Shown piece after piece: positions 8,104 through 16,560 of a DNA stretch of 64,000 nt. Below the pieces are notes generated by a model that saw only the letters and a program-made list of their open reading frames with translations, made no database searches and was not told the DNA's origin. The position numbers were made by a program, and so were the translations under genes. Every line of letters begins with the position of its first letter. Position 1 is the stretch's first letter. Source of the stretch: an uncultured Draconibacterium sp. (GTDB lineage: Bacteria; Bacteroidota; Bacteroidia; Bacteroidales; Prolixibacteraceae); the NCBI RefSeq assembly GCF_963676735.1, contig NZ_OY781464.1:4993001-5057000 (forward strand). The letters run 5' to 3'.

Positions 8104-8814
8104 ATGGGCAATAATTATTTTCGGTTTAAACAGTTTACCATTCATCAGGAAAAAGCAGCCATGAAAGTGGGTATTGATGGTGTGCTGTTGGGGAGCTGGG
8201 CAAAGGTAAACAATTGCCGCCTGGTGTTGGATGTTGGCACAGGTACCGGATTAATTGCTTTGATGCTGGCACAACAAAGCAGTGCCAAGATTATGGCTAT
8301 TGATGTGGAAGGAAATGCAGTAATTCAGGCACAGCAAAATGTTCAGGCATCGCCTTGGGCAGAGCAAATACAGGTTCGTAAAATTTCTTTTCAGGAATTA
8401 ATAAACGACGATGAGCTTAAGTTCGACCTGCTTGTTTCAAACCCACCGTTTTTTCAGCACTCGTTAAAGGCCGGAACAAAGGAACGAACACTGGCCCGAC
8501 ATACCGATAGTTTACCATATTCCGTTTTAATTGAGGGAGCCTCGCGTATGCTTTCCGAGAACGGCAGATGTGCTTTTATTTTCCCAAAACAAGCTGAAAA
8601 AGAGATCGAACACCTGGCCGAAAAGAATAACCTTTTTTTGCAGCGCAAAACATGGGTTCAACCAAAACATAACAAGACAGTAAACCGTGTGTTATTCGAA
8701 TTCGGTAGGAATAAAGCCAATGTTATAAGCGAAACACTAGTGATATACGAAAACGACGGGACATGGACCACAGCGTTCAAAGCGCTTACCAGCCGGTATT
8801 ACCTCAAGGCCTAA
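8104..8814 (+). CDS. trmN6: tRNA1(Val) adenine-37 N6-methyltransferase
   Basis: 236 residues: a class I SAM-dependent methyltransferase with the glycine-rich motif I LDVGTGTGLIAL (42-53), acidic motif II MAIDVE (64-69), and the catalytic motif IV NPPFF (113-117) used by N6-adenine methylases. The N-terminal FRFKQFTIHQEKAAMKVGIDGVLLG segment is the signature of the YfiC/TrmN6 group, which modifies A37 of tRNA-Val. It is the last gene of the tatA run, and its stop overlaps by four bases the end of the convergent flavodoxin gene. Confidence 0.88.
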   Translation: MGNNYFRFKQFTIHQEKAAMKVGIDGVLLGSWAKVNNCRLVLDVGTGTGLIALMLAQQSSAKIMAIDVEGNAVIQAQQNVQASPWAEQIQVRKISFQELINDDELKFDLLVSNPPFFQHSLKAGTKERTLARHTDSLPYSVLIEGASRMLSENGRCAFIFPKQAEKEIEHLAEKNNLFLQRKTWVQPKHNKTVNRVLFEFGRNKANVISETLVIYENDGTWTTAFKALTSRYYLKA

Positions 8815-9314
8815 ACCAGAAACAGAAACGGATTAAAAATTTTATTCATTTGTTTCGAGAAGTTCTTGATGGCTTCATGGTTGATGCTCGACACGCTATC
8901 TTCAACTTTTGCCACCTTTTTTACAATTAGTTTCTGAAAGAAATTCATCTTGTTAAAATCGAATTCTCCACCAAAGTAAGCCTTTGCTTTTGCATGTTGA
9001 AGCAGTACATTGGGAAAGGCATCATGCAACTGGATTTCGGCTTTTTCACCTTCTTCCATGCAACAAATAAATAAGCCTAATTCTTTATTCTGCAAAGGTT
9101 TCAGCTGGTGCCTGCAAAATTCTTTTACCCTTTTTTGAATTTGCCCGGCGTGTATCGAGCCTCCGATTATTACGCGATCGAAGTTCGTTACATCAGGGTT
9201 TGCTTCGTTTTTAAGGTTTACCAGTACGATTTCCCCACCAAGAAATTGTTTTAGTTCGTTGGCTGTTTTTTCGGCACATCCGTGGGTGGTGCAGTAGGCG
9301 ATTAGTGTTTTCAT
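8811..9314 (-). CDS. flavodoxin-domain protein (HemG-like)
   Basis: 167 residues with a flavodoxin fold: the first strand KTLIAYCTTHGCAEKTA (2-18) contains the FMN phosphate loop, and IIGGSIHAGQ (49-58) is the flavin-ring loop. Sequence flavour and size recall menaquinone-dependent protoporphyrinogen IX dehydrogenase (HemG), which has the extra C-terminal helix seen here, but many Bacteroidota members have no proven substrate. Its 3' end overlaps trmN6 by four bases. Upstream, 204 bases separate it from the divergent reductase gene at 9519. Confidence 0.72.
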   Translation of the reverse strand: MKTLIAYCTTHGCAEKTANELKQFLGGEIVLVNLKNEANPDVTNFDRVIIGGSIHAGQIQKRVKEFCRHQLKPLQNKELGLFICCMEEGEKAEIQLHDAFPNVLLQHAKAKAYFGGEFDFNKMNFFQKLIVKKVAKVEDSVSSINHEAIKNFSKQMNKIFNPFLFLV

Positions 9315-9488
9315 TTTAAGTTAATTGTTTTCCAGACTTGATTTTTTATCAACTTTCGAAATATGTATTCGAAAATATCTATGCAAAACTAGGGCAACTT
9401 ACTGAACATTCGTGTTAAAAATCGGTTAATTCTCTGAAACCATCGGTGAAATAAAATACCAAAAGCTCTTTAAATTGAGAATTGCACT

Positions 9489-9496
9489 TATTTTTG
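9489..9496 (+). promoter_or_regulatory. probable -7 box for the reductase gene
   Basis: TATTTTTG fits TAnnTTTG and lies 23 bases before the start at 9519 in the divergent gap between the flavodoxin and reductase genes. No TTTG is present at the ideal upstream distance. Confidence 0.45.
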
Positions 9497-9518
9497 TGCC
9501 GAAAAGAAAACGATACAC

Positions 9519-10199
9519 ATGACAATTGATATGAAACCAGAAGTACAACTTGATACCAATTTTTATAAAGTTGTTGAGATCAGAAGTTTAACAGAGCACA
9601 CATTTGTTCTCTCGTTACCAAAAAGCCGGTTTAAATTTGTAGCCGGACAACATGTTTCTTTATCCATAACCGGCGATTACCAGAGCCGTGAATATTCTAT
9701 TTACAGTGCAGAAGAAGGCGAGAACCTGGAAGTATTGGTTAAAGAAGTGGAGGGTGGTTATTTCTCGCCCAAGTTAAAGCACCTTAAGGTGGGCGATATG
9801 GTTGAGGTACATGGACCGTTCGGAAAATTTGGACTTGATGAGAAGAAAAAAGACAGCCACAAACATGTTTTTATTGCCAGTGGAACAGGTATTGCTCCGT
9901 TTCACAGCATGGTAAAAAGCTATCCGGGATTGGATTACCACCTTATTCACGGCGTTCGCTACGAAGAAGAGGCCTATGAAAAGGATTCGTATGACGAAAA
10001 AAGTTATACCCTTTGTACCTCGCGCGACAAGAAGGGTGATTTTAACGGACGTGTAACCGATTATTTAAAAAAGGCAAAGTTTGATAAAAATACTTGCTTT
10101 TATTTGTGTGGAAACAGTGATATGATTTTCGATTCGATGGAAATTTTAAATGATAAAGGATTTGGCAGGGAAGATATTACTGTAGAAGTGTATTTTTAA
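9519..10199 (+). CDS. ferredoxin--NAD(P)H reductase-like flavoprotein
   Basis: 226 residues, a stand-alone FAD/NAD(P)-binding reductase module. The FAD-binding RxYS motif is REYS (57-60), and the nicotinamide-binding glycine motif is GTGIAPF (122-128). CGNSDMI near 199-205 is the usual CGxxxM element, and the chain ends in an aromatic residue (VEVYF), as in plant-type ferredoxin-NADP reductases. There is no fused ferredoxin domain. It shuttles electrons between NAD(P)H and a small acceptor such as ferredoxin or flavodoxin. The flavodoxin gene next door, transcribed divergently, is a conceivable partner, which is inference from position only. Confidence 0.82.
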   Translation: MTIDMKPEVQLDTNFYKVVEIRSLTEHTFVLSLPKSRFKFVAGQHVSLSITGDYQSREYSIYSAEEGENLEVLVKEVEGGYFSPKLKHLKVGDMVEVHGPFGKFGLDEKKKDSHKHVFIASGTGIAPFHSMVKSYPGLDYHLIHGVRYEEEAYEKDSYDEKSYTLCTSRDKKGDFNGRVTDYLKKAKFDKNTCFYLCGNSDMIFDSMEILNDKGFGREDITVEVYF

Positions 10200-10217
10200 T
10201 TGCTCCTTTAAGAACAT

Positions 10218-10262
10218 AAAAAAATGCCACCCTGGTTTTTTCTCCGGGATGGCATTTTTTTT
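10218..10262. terminator. bidirectional terminator between reductase and upp
   Basis: A stem built on AAAATGCCA.CCC and GGGATGGCATTTT, with A and T tracts on both sides, lies between two convergent stops, so it can end both transcripts. Confidence 0.88.
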
Positions 10263-10264
10263 GC

Positions 10265-10927
10265 CTATTTCGAATCAATTTTTTCGCCAAAAGCTAAATC
10301 CCCAGCATCGCCTAATCCGGGAACAATGTACGATTTGGGTGTCATCTCAGGGTCAACAGCCCCCAGCCAAAGCGTAACATTTTCGTCTTTTATGGCATTT
10401 TTTACATATTCTACACCTTCTTCGCTGGCAATAATAGCAACCAGGTGAATGTGTGCAGGTTTTCCTTTGCTAAACAAGGCTTCATAACCAATTTCCATCG
10501 ATTTGCCAGATGCCAGCATCGGATCTGAGAGAATTACCACTTTGTTGTTTAGCGATGGCGATGCCATATATTCAAATTCAATTTCAAAACCACCACCTTC
10601 AGTATATTTTCTAAAGGCCGAAATAAAACAGTTTTCAGCTCGATCGAAAATACGGAGTAAGCCATTATGCATGGCCAAACCAGCGCGCAAAATAGTGGCT
10701 AAAACCGGTTGTTTACTAAGTTTCGGAACTTCTGCCACACCCAGCGGAGTGGTTACATTGTTTACTTCAAACGGCATTTCCTTACTAATTTCATAGGCAA
10801 ATATTTCGCCTATTCGGTTTAGGTTGTCCCTAAAACGCAAAGGGTCGGTTTGAATTTTTGTATCGCGAATTTCTGCCAGGTATTGGTCTAAAATAGAGTG
10901 GGTATTTCCTAAAACTCGAACTTCCAT
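10265..10927 (-). CDS. upp: uracil phosphoribosyltransferase
   Basis: 220 residues. Converts uracil and PRPP to UMP in pyrimidine salvage. The PRPP loop is DPMLASGKS (135-143), a variant of the common DPMLATGGS. The uracil site region PGLGDAGDLAFG is at the C-terminus, where most homologues have an Arg in place of the Leu. The dimer segment TILRAGLAMHNGLL (78-91) is conserved. It is a single-gene unit with its own terminator. Family call is firm; the loop changes are within the range seen in Bacteroidota as far as I can judge. Confidence 0.93.
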   Translation of the reverse strand: MEVRVLGNTHSILDQYLAEIRDTKIQTDPLRFRDNLNRIGEIFAYEISKEMPFEVNNVTTPLGVAEVPKLSKQPVLATILRAGLAMHNGLLRIFDRAENCFISAFRKYTEGGGFEIEFEYMASPSLNNKVVILSDPMLASGKSMEIGYEALFSKGKPAHIHLVAIIASEEGVEYVKNAIKDENVTLWLGAVDPEMTPKSYIVPGLGDAGDLAFGEKIDSK

Positions 10928-11020
10928 AAAATTTCTAAATTGTTAGATAAATATGTCAGGCCAGGAATAAAATTATTTTTTATTTTGGCTTGTCAAAAGT
11001 ATGAAAATAAACCATGAACT

Positions 11021-11920
11021 ATGAATAATCTTCCAAATTTTCTGGTTGTAGGAGCTTCAAAAAGTGGAACTTCTTCGCTTTATCATTATTTAAACCAGCA
11101 TCCCAATATTTTTCTTTCAAAAATACAGAAAGAGGGAAGATACTTTTCGCAAATGAAAGGCGGCTACCGTGGGCCTGGCGATGAACGTATTGATGATTCT
11201 ATTCATCGAACTTTGGAAGATTACAGCAAACTTTTTGCTGCTGTTAAAGCAGAAAAAGCCATTGGCGATATTTCTCCGGAGATGCTCTATTTTTACGAAA
11301 AAGGTATACCAAAAATAAAAGCAGAGCTGGGCGAAAAGGTTAAAATCATTATCATATTGCGTTCGCCTATCGAGCGGGCATTTTCCGCTTACTTGCATTT
11401 CAAACGTGATAAACGCGAAGAACGAACGTTTGAAGAAGGTTTGCAATTGGAAGAGGAGCGTTTGAAAAACGACTGGATTTGGGCCTGGCAATATAAAAAT
11501 TCGGGCTTATACTATAAACAAGTGAAGTCGTACATCGATAATTTTAAGGAAGTTAAAGTTATTCTGTTCGATGATTTTAAAAATAATCCGGATACTGTTT
11601 TATCAGAGATTGCTGAATTTTTGGAGGTAGAATCCGAATTCAAATTCGATACTAGTTATAAGTATAACGTATCGGGAGCTCCTAAAAACCAGCTGATTTA
11701 TGAACTTGAGAATTCCAGGAAACTAATTGTTTTTCTGAAACGTTTTGTGCCACAATCATTGGTAAAATTTGTTCGAAACAGGTTTACCGGAGAGAAACAA
11801 ATGGTTAAGCCCGAAATGGATAAGAATACCAAAGCAGCACTGATCGATTTTTTCAGGGCAGATATTTTGAAATTACAGCAACTGATTGGTAAAGATCTGT
11901 CGCACTGGCTTGACGGTTAA
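11021..11920 (+). CDS. sulfotransferase family protein
   Basis: 299 residues. The 5'-phosphosulfate loop of PAPS-dependent sulfotransferases is clear (GASKSGTSSL, 11-20), and the 3'-phosphate motif is ILRSPIERAFSAY (112-124) with its Arg and Ser. This is the bacterial/Golgi-like carbohydrate sulfotransferase type, transferring sulfate from PAPS to a sugar or lipid hydroxyl; the acceptor is unknown. It is convergent with three minus-strand genes, of which two are polysaccharide-deacetylase-like, so a surface-glycan substrate is a reasonable inference. Its stop lies three bases past the stop of the neighbouring deacetylase gene. Confidence 0.85.
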   Translation: MNNLPNFLVVGASKSGTSSLYHYLNQHPNIFLSKIQKEGRYFSQMKGGYRGPGDERIDDSIHRTLEDYSKLFAAVKAEKAIGDISPEMLYFYEKGIPKIKAELGEKVKIIIILRSPIERAFSAYLHFKRDKREERTFEEGLQLEEERLKNDWIWAWQYKNSGLYYKQVKSYIDNFKEVKVILFDDFKNNPDTVLSEIAEFLEVESEFKFDTSYKYNVSGAPKNQLIYELENSRKLIVFLKRFVPQSLVKFVRNRFTGEKQMVKPEMDKNTKAALIDFFRADILKLQQLIGKDLSHWLDG

Positions 11921-12888
11921 GGGTGTTTTACCGTGGCTTTCCCTAATACTTTTCGCAGTTTAAAGTACACAAATTCAGCTTTAATATTCAATTGAAAATT
12001 GGCACTGTGTTCGGCCGGATACCTTTGAAAATGTCCGTCAATCTGGTCGTATTTTACGCCTGCAGTCCCAAAACTCAGGTCGCAAATTCCTTCGTTATGA
12101 ATGCGTTTTATTAGTGACGAAGAAACACCATCGTCGGTGTAAGGAAATGCAAAGGCCTTAACAGGTTGATTACTATTTATCTCCACCCATTTCATACTTT
12201 TTTTAATGTGTTTGAGCTGCTTTTTTTCGGGTATTTTCCAAAATTCGGGGTGTTTGTGGCTATGTCCGCCAATAGTAAATCCTTGTGTTGCAAGGTGTTT
12301 TATTTGCCCGGTACTCATGTACGGCTGTGTTTCTTTCAAAAACGCATTAAAATCGAGTTCAAGCAGTTCGGCAGCATGGTCTAAAATGGCTCGGTCGGCG
12401 AATGAGGTTTGCAGAATATTGTTGCGCGCAATACCATTGTTTCTCAGGTATTCATCAACCTCACGGTCAGGATGAGTATGCATTTCGCTGAGAAGTAAAC
12501 TGGCTTTGTAACGATGAAAAAGCGCTTTGTTGTCAACAAAGCCACTATTAATAAAAAAGGTTGCAGGAATTCCTTTTTGTAACAAAATAGGCGCAATTAT
12601 TTCGGCACATTCTTTCAATCCATCATCAAAAGTTAAATGAAAAGTGCCAGGAGCAGGTTTGTTCTGCAGTTGGCTTAGTGTTACCGGTTTGAAATGACGA
12701 AGGTAAAAGTCGAGTTCTTTTTTAAATTGTTGCTCATCAATTACCGGGTAATTTAACAAGTAGGGTAATTTTTTATTGCTGACAACATGATAAAAAGGGA
12801 GAAAAACAGGCGTCTTTGTTTTCAGTAGTTTACCTGTTGGAAACAGTGGACTTGCAATTTTGCTGGCAAAACGTAATAAGTTTCTCAT
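11917..12888 (-). CDS. polysaccharide deacetylase (NodB-like) family protein
   Basis: 323 residues from the ATG at 12888; a TTG two codons upstream is possible. The NodB domain is visible as FHLTFDDG (83-90, metal-binding Asp pair), IPATFFI (107-113), GGHSHKHPEF (207-216, metal-ligand histidines) and AFAFPYTDDG further on. It should remove N- or O-acetyl groups from a polysaccharide or sugar lipid. No signal peptide is evident, so it may act in the cytoplasm on a precursor. It lies directly after the FemAB/GNAT-like gene, in a three-gene minus-strand run, and overlaps the sulfotransferase stop by four bases. Confidence 0.85.
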   Translation of the reverse strand: MRNLLRFASKIASPLFPTGKLLKTKTPVFLPFYHVVSNKKLPYLLNYPVIDEQQFKKELDFYLRHFKPVTLSQLQNKPAPGTFHLTFDDGLKECAEIIAPILLQKGIPATFFINSGFVDNKALFHRYKASLLLSEMHTHPDREVDEYLRNNGIARNNILQTSFADRAILDHAAELLELDFNAFLKETQPYMSTGQIKHLATQGFTIGGHSHKHPEFWKIPEKKQLKHIKKSMKWVEINSNQPVKAFAFPYTDDGVSSSLIKRIHNEGICDLSFGTAGVKYDQIDGHFQRYPAEHSANFQLNIKAEFVYFKLRKVLGKATVKHP

Positions 12889-12894
12889 GGCCAA

Positions 12895-13812
12895 TTATTT
12901 TTTTAACCATTTTAAGGGCCCGGGCAGGCGGTTAAACTTTAGCTGAAAATAACGTTCAGGCCTTGCTCCAAAACCACTGAAAAAACGTGCAACACCCGGG
13001 ATCATTGAACCTTCAAAATCAAGAAACAGGTTTTTACCGGAATTGTCTTCTATAAAACGGTTAAGTAGGTAGTACATGGCCCTCAACTCTTTGCCGGTAT
13101 CGTTTGTGGCTGCATTAAAGTATATAATTCGGTTTTTCCATCTGCAAAAATACACAGCGGCACACAGCTCGTTTGCAGTTGTGTATACGCCATAAACCTT
13201 CCCAAATCCTTTGTACTCGCCAAAGGCAATTAAACTTTTTAATTTTTCAATAGCGTCGTTAGCTGTGCCCGGTGGCAGGTTCTTTGTTTTAAAAGCGAGG
13301 TATTCTTCCAAGCGAATGCCTTCAATTATATTTAAATCGTTTCGTTGCGATTTGCTGATATTACGTTTTGTATGCTTTGAGTAGCCCCCAATAATGGCTT
13401 TAAAATCTTGATTAAGAGGTAAGAGGTAGTTGTAGCGTTCAGCATAAGCGACCTGCTCATCTTCAATCGGCATGTTTTGGGAGTTGAACTGAACATCGGA
13501 ATACCAAAAATGTTGCTGCACTTTATCAATAAAAGCCTTGTATAATGTTGCCGAGGGAACCGGGAAAATACCAAGTTGTTGCGAGTAAATGGGTTGATAA
13601 AGGTAACGAATGCCCAATTTTTTTCGGTAAGGAAGTGGCATTACATATTCGTAATCACCATAAACCAGTGCATCCCAAACTATTGCTGTTCGGTCGAGAT
13701 GCCAGTCGTAGGCATAAATTCGGCAGTTTTGTGCTCTATCGATACAGGCATTCCATTTCGCCGAATCGATATTTTTATGTTTTATGTATTTAATTTTTGG
13801 TGCTGTAATCAT
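12895..13812 (-). CDS. FemAB/GNAT-like acyltransferase-fold protein
   Basis: 305 residues resembling the GNAT_6/FemAB group of Bacteroidota. The C-terminal half has the acyl-CoA or aminoacyl-tRNA transferase pattern, ELCAAVYFCRWKNRIIYFNAATND near 210-235, followed by YYLLNRFIEDNSGKNLFLDFEGS near 248-270. Segments of this sort are found in proteins encoded in exopolysaccharide and lipid-modification loci. No catalytic residue can be named with certainty. It sits 14 bases after the DUF7033-like deacetylase gene and six bases before the NodB gene, so the three are very likely one transcript. Confidence 0.68.
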   Translation of the reverse strand: MITAPKIKYIKHKNIDSAKWNACIDRAQNCRIYAYDWHLDRTAIVWDALVYGDYEYVMPLPYRKKLGIRYLYQPIYSQQLGIFPVPSATLYKAFIDKVQQHFWYSDVQFNSQNMPIEDEQVAYAERYNYLLPLNQDFKAIIGGYSKHTKRNISKSQRNDLNIIEGIRLEEYLAFKTKNLPPGTANDAIEKLKSLIAFGEYKGFGKVYGVYTTANELCAAVYFCRWKNRIIYFNAATNDTGKELRAMYYLLNRFIEDNSGKNLFLDFEGSMIPGVARFFSGFGARPERYFQLKFNRLPGPLKWLKK

Positions 13813-13826
13813 TCAAAAAAATCGGG

Positions 13827-15149
13827 CTATTTGTTTGCCCATTCAAATCCCAGTTTGTTCATCTTTTCAAACACTTCACGATAACCTTCCCAGTTGTCCT
13901 GGTTGTTAACGGTTTCGTTGTGCCAGATGCTTACAAATGTACCACCAACATTTTTAACTTCCTGCATAATCTTTTTTATTTCTTCAAAAGCTTTTTCGGG
14001 CGAGAGTTGCAGGTAATATCTCAGCGTGCCGTCCATTACCTGAAACGGAACAATTTTTAAGTTGGTTACTGTTTCGTGTTTTAGGTCGTAAAAACAATAC
14101 GGTGTGCAAATTCCTGCCCGAAAACCTGTTTGCCCAGAATAGCCCAGCGTGTAATCTTCTTCAATACCTGCTTTTATTAAACGGTTGTATGTTTTCGGGA
14201 ATTTCAAACGTAAGTAGTGCTGGCGGCTTTTGGATATACTTTTGCCAATAATTTCTTCAAGGCGTTGTTTTTCCAATCGAACTTTCTTTTTGCCTTTTTT
14301 CTTGCTGCTGCCAAACGAGGGGTGAATACCAACATCATATTTCAGGGCTGTCTTTTTTATTAGTTCGCGATAGTCTCTGTTGGTATGGGCAATATTTTTA
14401 TCGAATCTACCATAGTCTCCCAGTAGAAAGAAAAATTTTGCTTTGTCCTCGTTCCCGGAAAAAACCGAGTCGAGATAATCGTAGGTGTCGAACGGATCAG
14501 CCTCTTTTCTCCGCAAAACGCGTCGGCGTTTTCTGAATTCTTTGCAATTGCCTTTTAGCAGTGCTTTAACCCAGGCACCTGTTGTTCGCAAAAAGTTTTT
14601 GTTTTGATAGGCGTAGGCATTGTCTACATCAATGGTGGAAATAAATTCAAATTTTGATTCGGTATACTCAAACGATGGGTATTTTGCTTTTAACAGCTGA
14701 GCTAATAGTTTGGCCCAAATATTTACCACTGGTTTTTGCAGCAGTTGGTATTTGCTTAAAATACTTTGTTGGAATGGGAAACGCCCCAATTTGTCGCGTT
14801 GCGTGTTAACGTACTCTTCGTGCCGGCTTACCAAAAAAAACGAAGCAGCAAATGGATCGAATGGTAGATCGGAGTCTTTTGAGCTTTCGCAAAAATATTT
14901 TTGCCCTTCATACCAAACCGGATTTATAGTTGGGTTAATTAATGCCTTTTGGAAAATAAGTTTGTGCGGCTTGATATAAAATTCATCGCCAAATTTCTCG
15001 TACGAATAGTTGATTTTGGGTAAGTCCGACTTTCGAAACTCATTTGAATTTTGGGTAAAGGCAATTTCAGTTTGCAAAATGTTGCTGAAAATCAGCTTCC
15101 CGATATATTCTATTCGCGGGTTAATTTCGTCGGAATAAAAAAGTACCAT
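13827..15149 (-). CDS. polysaccharide deacetylase family protein, DUF7033 type
   Basis: 440 residues. The N-terminal ~165 residues match the DUF7033 region that precedes deacetylase domains in Bacteroidota (SRHEEYVNTQRDKLGRFPFQQS, near 108-130, is characteristic). The NodB-like part begins with STIDVDNAY (171-179), has a VGIHPSFGS segment near 290 and ends with FVSIWHNETV near 410. The Asp-x-Asp and His residues suggest retained metal binding, but the pattern is diverged from the classical TFDDG/HSxxH pair. It heads the three-gene run with the GNAT-like and NodB genes and starts 14 bases after radC ends. Confidence 0.8.
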   Translation of the reverse strand: MVLFYSDEINPRIEYIGKLIFSNILQTEIAFTQNSNEFRKSDLPKINYSYEKFGDEFYIKPHKLIFQKALINPTINPVWYEGQKYFCESSKDSDLPFDPFAASFFLVSRHEEYVNTQRDKLGRFPFQQSILSKYQLLQKPVVNIWAKLLAQLLKAKYPSFEYTESKFEFISTIDVDNAYAYQNKNFLRTTGAWVKALLKGNCKEFRKRRRVLRRKEADPFDTYDYLDSVFSGNEDKAKFFFLLGDYGRFDKNIAHTNRDYRELIKKTALKYDVGIHPSFGSSKKKGKKKVRLEKQRLEEIIGKSISKSRQHYLRLKFPKTYNRLIKAGIEEDYTLGYSGQTGFRAGICTPYCFYDLKHETVTNLKIVPFQVMDGTLRYYLQLSPEKAFEEIKKIMQEVKNVGGTFVSIWHNETVNNQDNWEGYREVFEKMNKLGFEWANK

Positions 15150-15163
15150 TATCGTTCGAATTT

Positions 15164-15862
15164 TTAGATTAACATACCTTCGTCGGCTAAACTTAAGTAG
15201 CTGTTTTGCCCGATTATGATATGATCGAGCACTGTGATGTCCATAATTTCAGCCGCATTTTTTATTTTACTGGTTATTTTAAGATCGGCATCAGATGCCT
15301 GCAGAGTTCCTGATGGATGATTGTGGCAGAGAATAATTGCACTGGCCATTCGGTCAAGGGCATTTTTTAGTATCAGGCGAACATCAATAACAGTTCCTGA
15401 AATTCCGCCCTGGCTTACCATAAACGAATCGATGATGCGGTTGCCCCGGTTTAACAGCAGAATCCAAAATTCTTCATGGTTTAAATCGGACAAAAGTGGC
15501 ATAAAGTATTCTGCTGCATCGCTACTTCCGCTAATTTGTTTTTTATGAAAAACATCAGCTTCTTTCCTGCGTTTCCCCAGTTCAAGTGCTGCTGCAATAG
15601 TAACTGCTTTGGCATCGCCAATGCCATTAAAATTTTTAAAAAATTCTATGTTTTTTCGGCCAAGTTCGTTCAGGTTATTTTCAACAGCAGCCAAAATACG
15701 TCGCGAGAGCTCAACGGCAGTTTCCTCAAGATTACCCGAGCCAATTAGCAGGGCTATCAGCTCCGCATCAGTCAACGACCGTGCTCCTTTGGCAAGTAGC
15801 TTTTCACGTGGCCGGTCTTCAGCCGCCCAGTCTTTAATGTTGAGTTTCTTGTATTCTCCCAT
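15164..15862 (-). CDS. radC: RadC family JAB-domain protein
   Basis: 232 residues. The N-terminal helix-hairpin-helix region (about 15-95) is followed by an MPN+/JAB metalloprotease-like domain with HNHPSG (180-185) and Asp191/193. RadC was once linked to DNA repair, but its biochemical role is unsettled; the JAMM residues are intact here. Upstream of it (toward higher coordinates) is the rpsT terminator, so it has its own start in the gap 15863-15953. It may be co-transcribed with the three glycan genes that follow on the same strand. Confidence 0.92.
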   Translation of the reverse strand: MGEYKKLNIKDWAAEDRPREKLLAKGARSLTDAELIALLIGSGNLEETAVELSRRILAAVENNLNELGRKNIEFFKNFNGIGDAKAVTIAAALELGKRRKEADVFHKKQISGSSDAAEYFMPLLSDLNHEEFWILLLNRGNRIIDSFMVSQGGISGTVIDVRLILKNALDRMASAIILCHNHPSGTLQASDADLKITSKIKNAAEIMDITVLDHIIIGQNSYLSLADEGMLI

Positions 15863-15953
15863 TTTTATCGGGTTCTTTTCTAAAATTAATCATAATTACC
15901 GATATCGGAAATATGAATCCAATAGTTAAAGAACATACAGGAGTATATATAAC

Positions 15954-15981
15954 AAAAAAACCTCCCCGAAACTCGGAGAGG
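15954..15981 (-). terminator. rpsT terminator
   Basis: Read on the minus strand, CCTCTCCGA...TCGGGGAGG forms a 9-bp stem with a 3-nt loop and one mismatch, followed by seven T. It lies just beyond the rpsT stop. Confidence 0.9.
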
Positions 15982-16009
15982 TTATGCTATATCTTTGAAG
16001 CTTTTTTTC

Positions 16010-16261
16010 TTACAATGAACTAACCTGAGAGGCTAATTTTGATTTTAAGTTGGCTGCTTTATTTTTATGAATGATATTGCGTTTTGCTAATTTATCAATC
16101 ATTGCTACAACCGAAGGATACATTTTTTCTGCCTCGGCTTTATCGGTAGCGTTACGTAAAGCTTTAATCGCATTACGAGTAGTTTTTGCGTAGTACTTGT
16201 TGTGTACTCTTTTCTTCTCGTCTTGACGAATTCTTTTTAATGCTGACTTATGATGTGCCAT
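16010..16261 (-). CDS. rpsT: 30S ribosomal protein S20
   Basis: 83 residues, lysine- and arginine-rich, with the opening MAHHKSALKRIRQDEKKRVHNKYY that marks S20, a primary 16S rRNA-binding protein of the small subunit. The rest is the expected three-helix bundle. It is preceded 29 bases upstream by tRNA-Glu on the same strand and followed by a strong terminator, so tRNA-Glu and rpsT form a two-gene unit. Confidence 0.97.
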   Translation of the reverse strand: MAHHKSALKRIRQDEKKRVHNKYYAKTTRNAIKALRNATDKAEAEKMYPSVVAMIDKLAKRNIIHKNKAANLKSKLASQVSSL

Positions 16262-16290
16262 TTTCTCGTTTCTCTCTTTTTAAAAATTAG

Positions 16291-16362
16291 TAGCCCGTAG
16301 GGGATTCGAACCCCTGCTACCAGGATGAAAACCTGGCGTCCTAACCCCTAGACGAACGGGCC
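16291..16362 (-). tRNA. tRNA-Glu (anticodon TTC)
   Basis: Read on the minus strand the gene starts GGCCCGT and ends ACGGGCTA. The seven-pair acceptor stem has one G-T wobble at the first pair. The anticodon stem CAGG/CCTG encloses a loop with TTC, and the T arm has GGTTCGAATCC. CCA is not encoded. 72 nt in length. It is upstream of rpsT, likely processed from a shared transcript. Confidence 0.96.
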
Positions 16363-16393
16363 TTCCTATTTAACTCCCTTAATTTTGGGACTG

Positions 16394-16424
16394 CAAAAAT
16401 ACTGTATTTTTGTAATCAACCAAA
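16394..16424 (-). promoter_or_regulatory. consensus promoter of the tRNA-Glu-rpsT unit
   Basis: On the minus strand, TTTG (16424-16421) and TATTTTTG (16401-16394) are separated by exactly 19 nt, the Bacteroidota consensus spacing. The -7 box ends 31 bases before the tRNA 5' end, which fits a short leader removed by RNase P. Confidence 0.75.
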
Positions 16425-16560
16425 TTTTTTCAGGATTTTTTCTCAGCTAAAATACGTTTTCTATTCGTTTATAGTGCCGTTTTTATTTTAGCGCTGCAAA
16501 GGAAAGAAAGATTTTTTAAACTGCAAATAAAAAATGAAAAAAAGTTAGAAAATAATCTTT

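Noticed and set aside
16291..16362. tRNA-Glu as an integration site
   Set aside because: No integrase, no duplicated 3' tRNA end and no mobile genes were found nearby.
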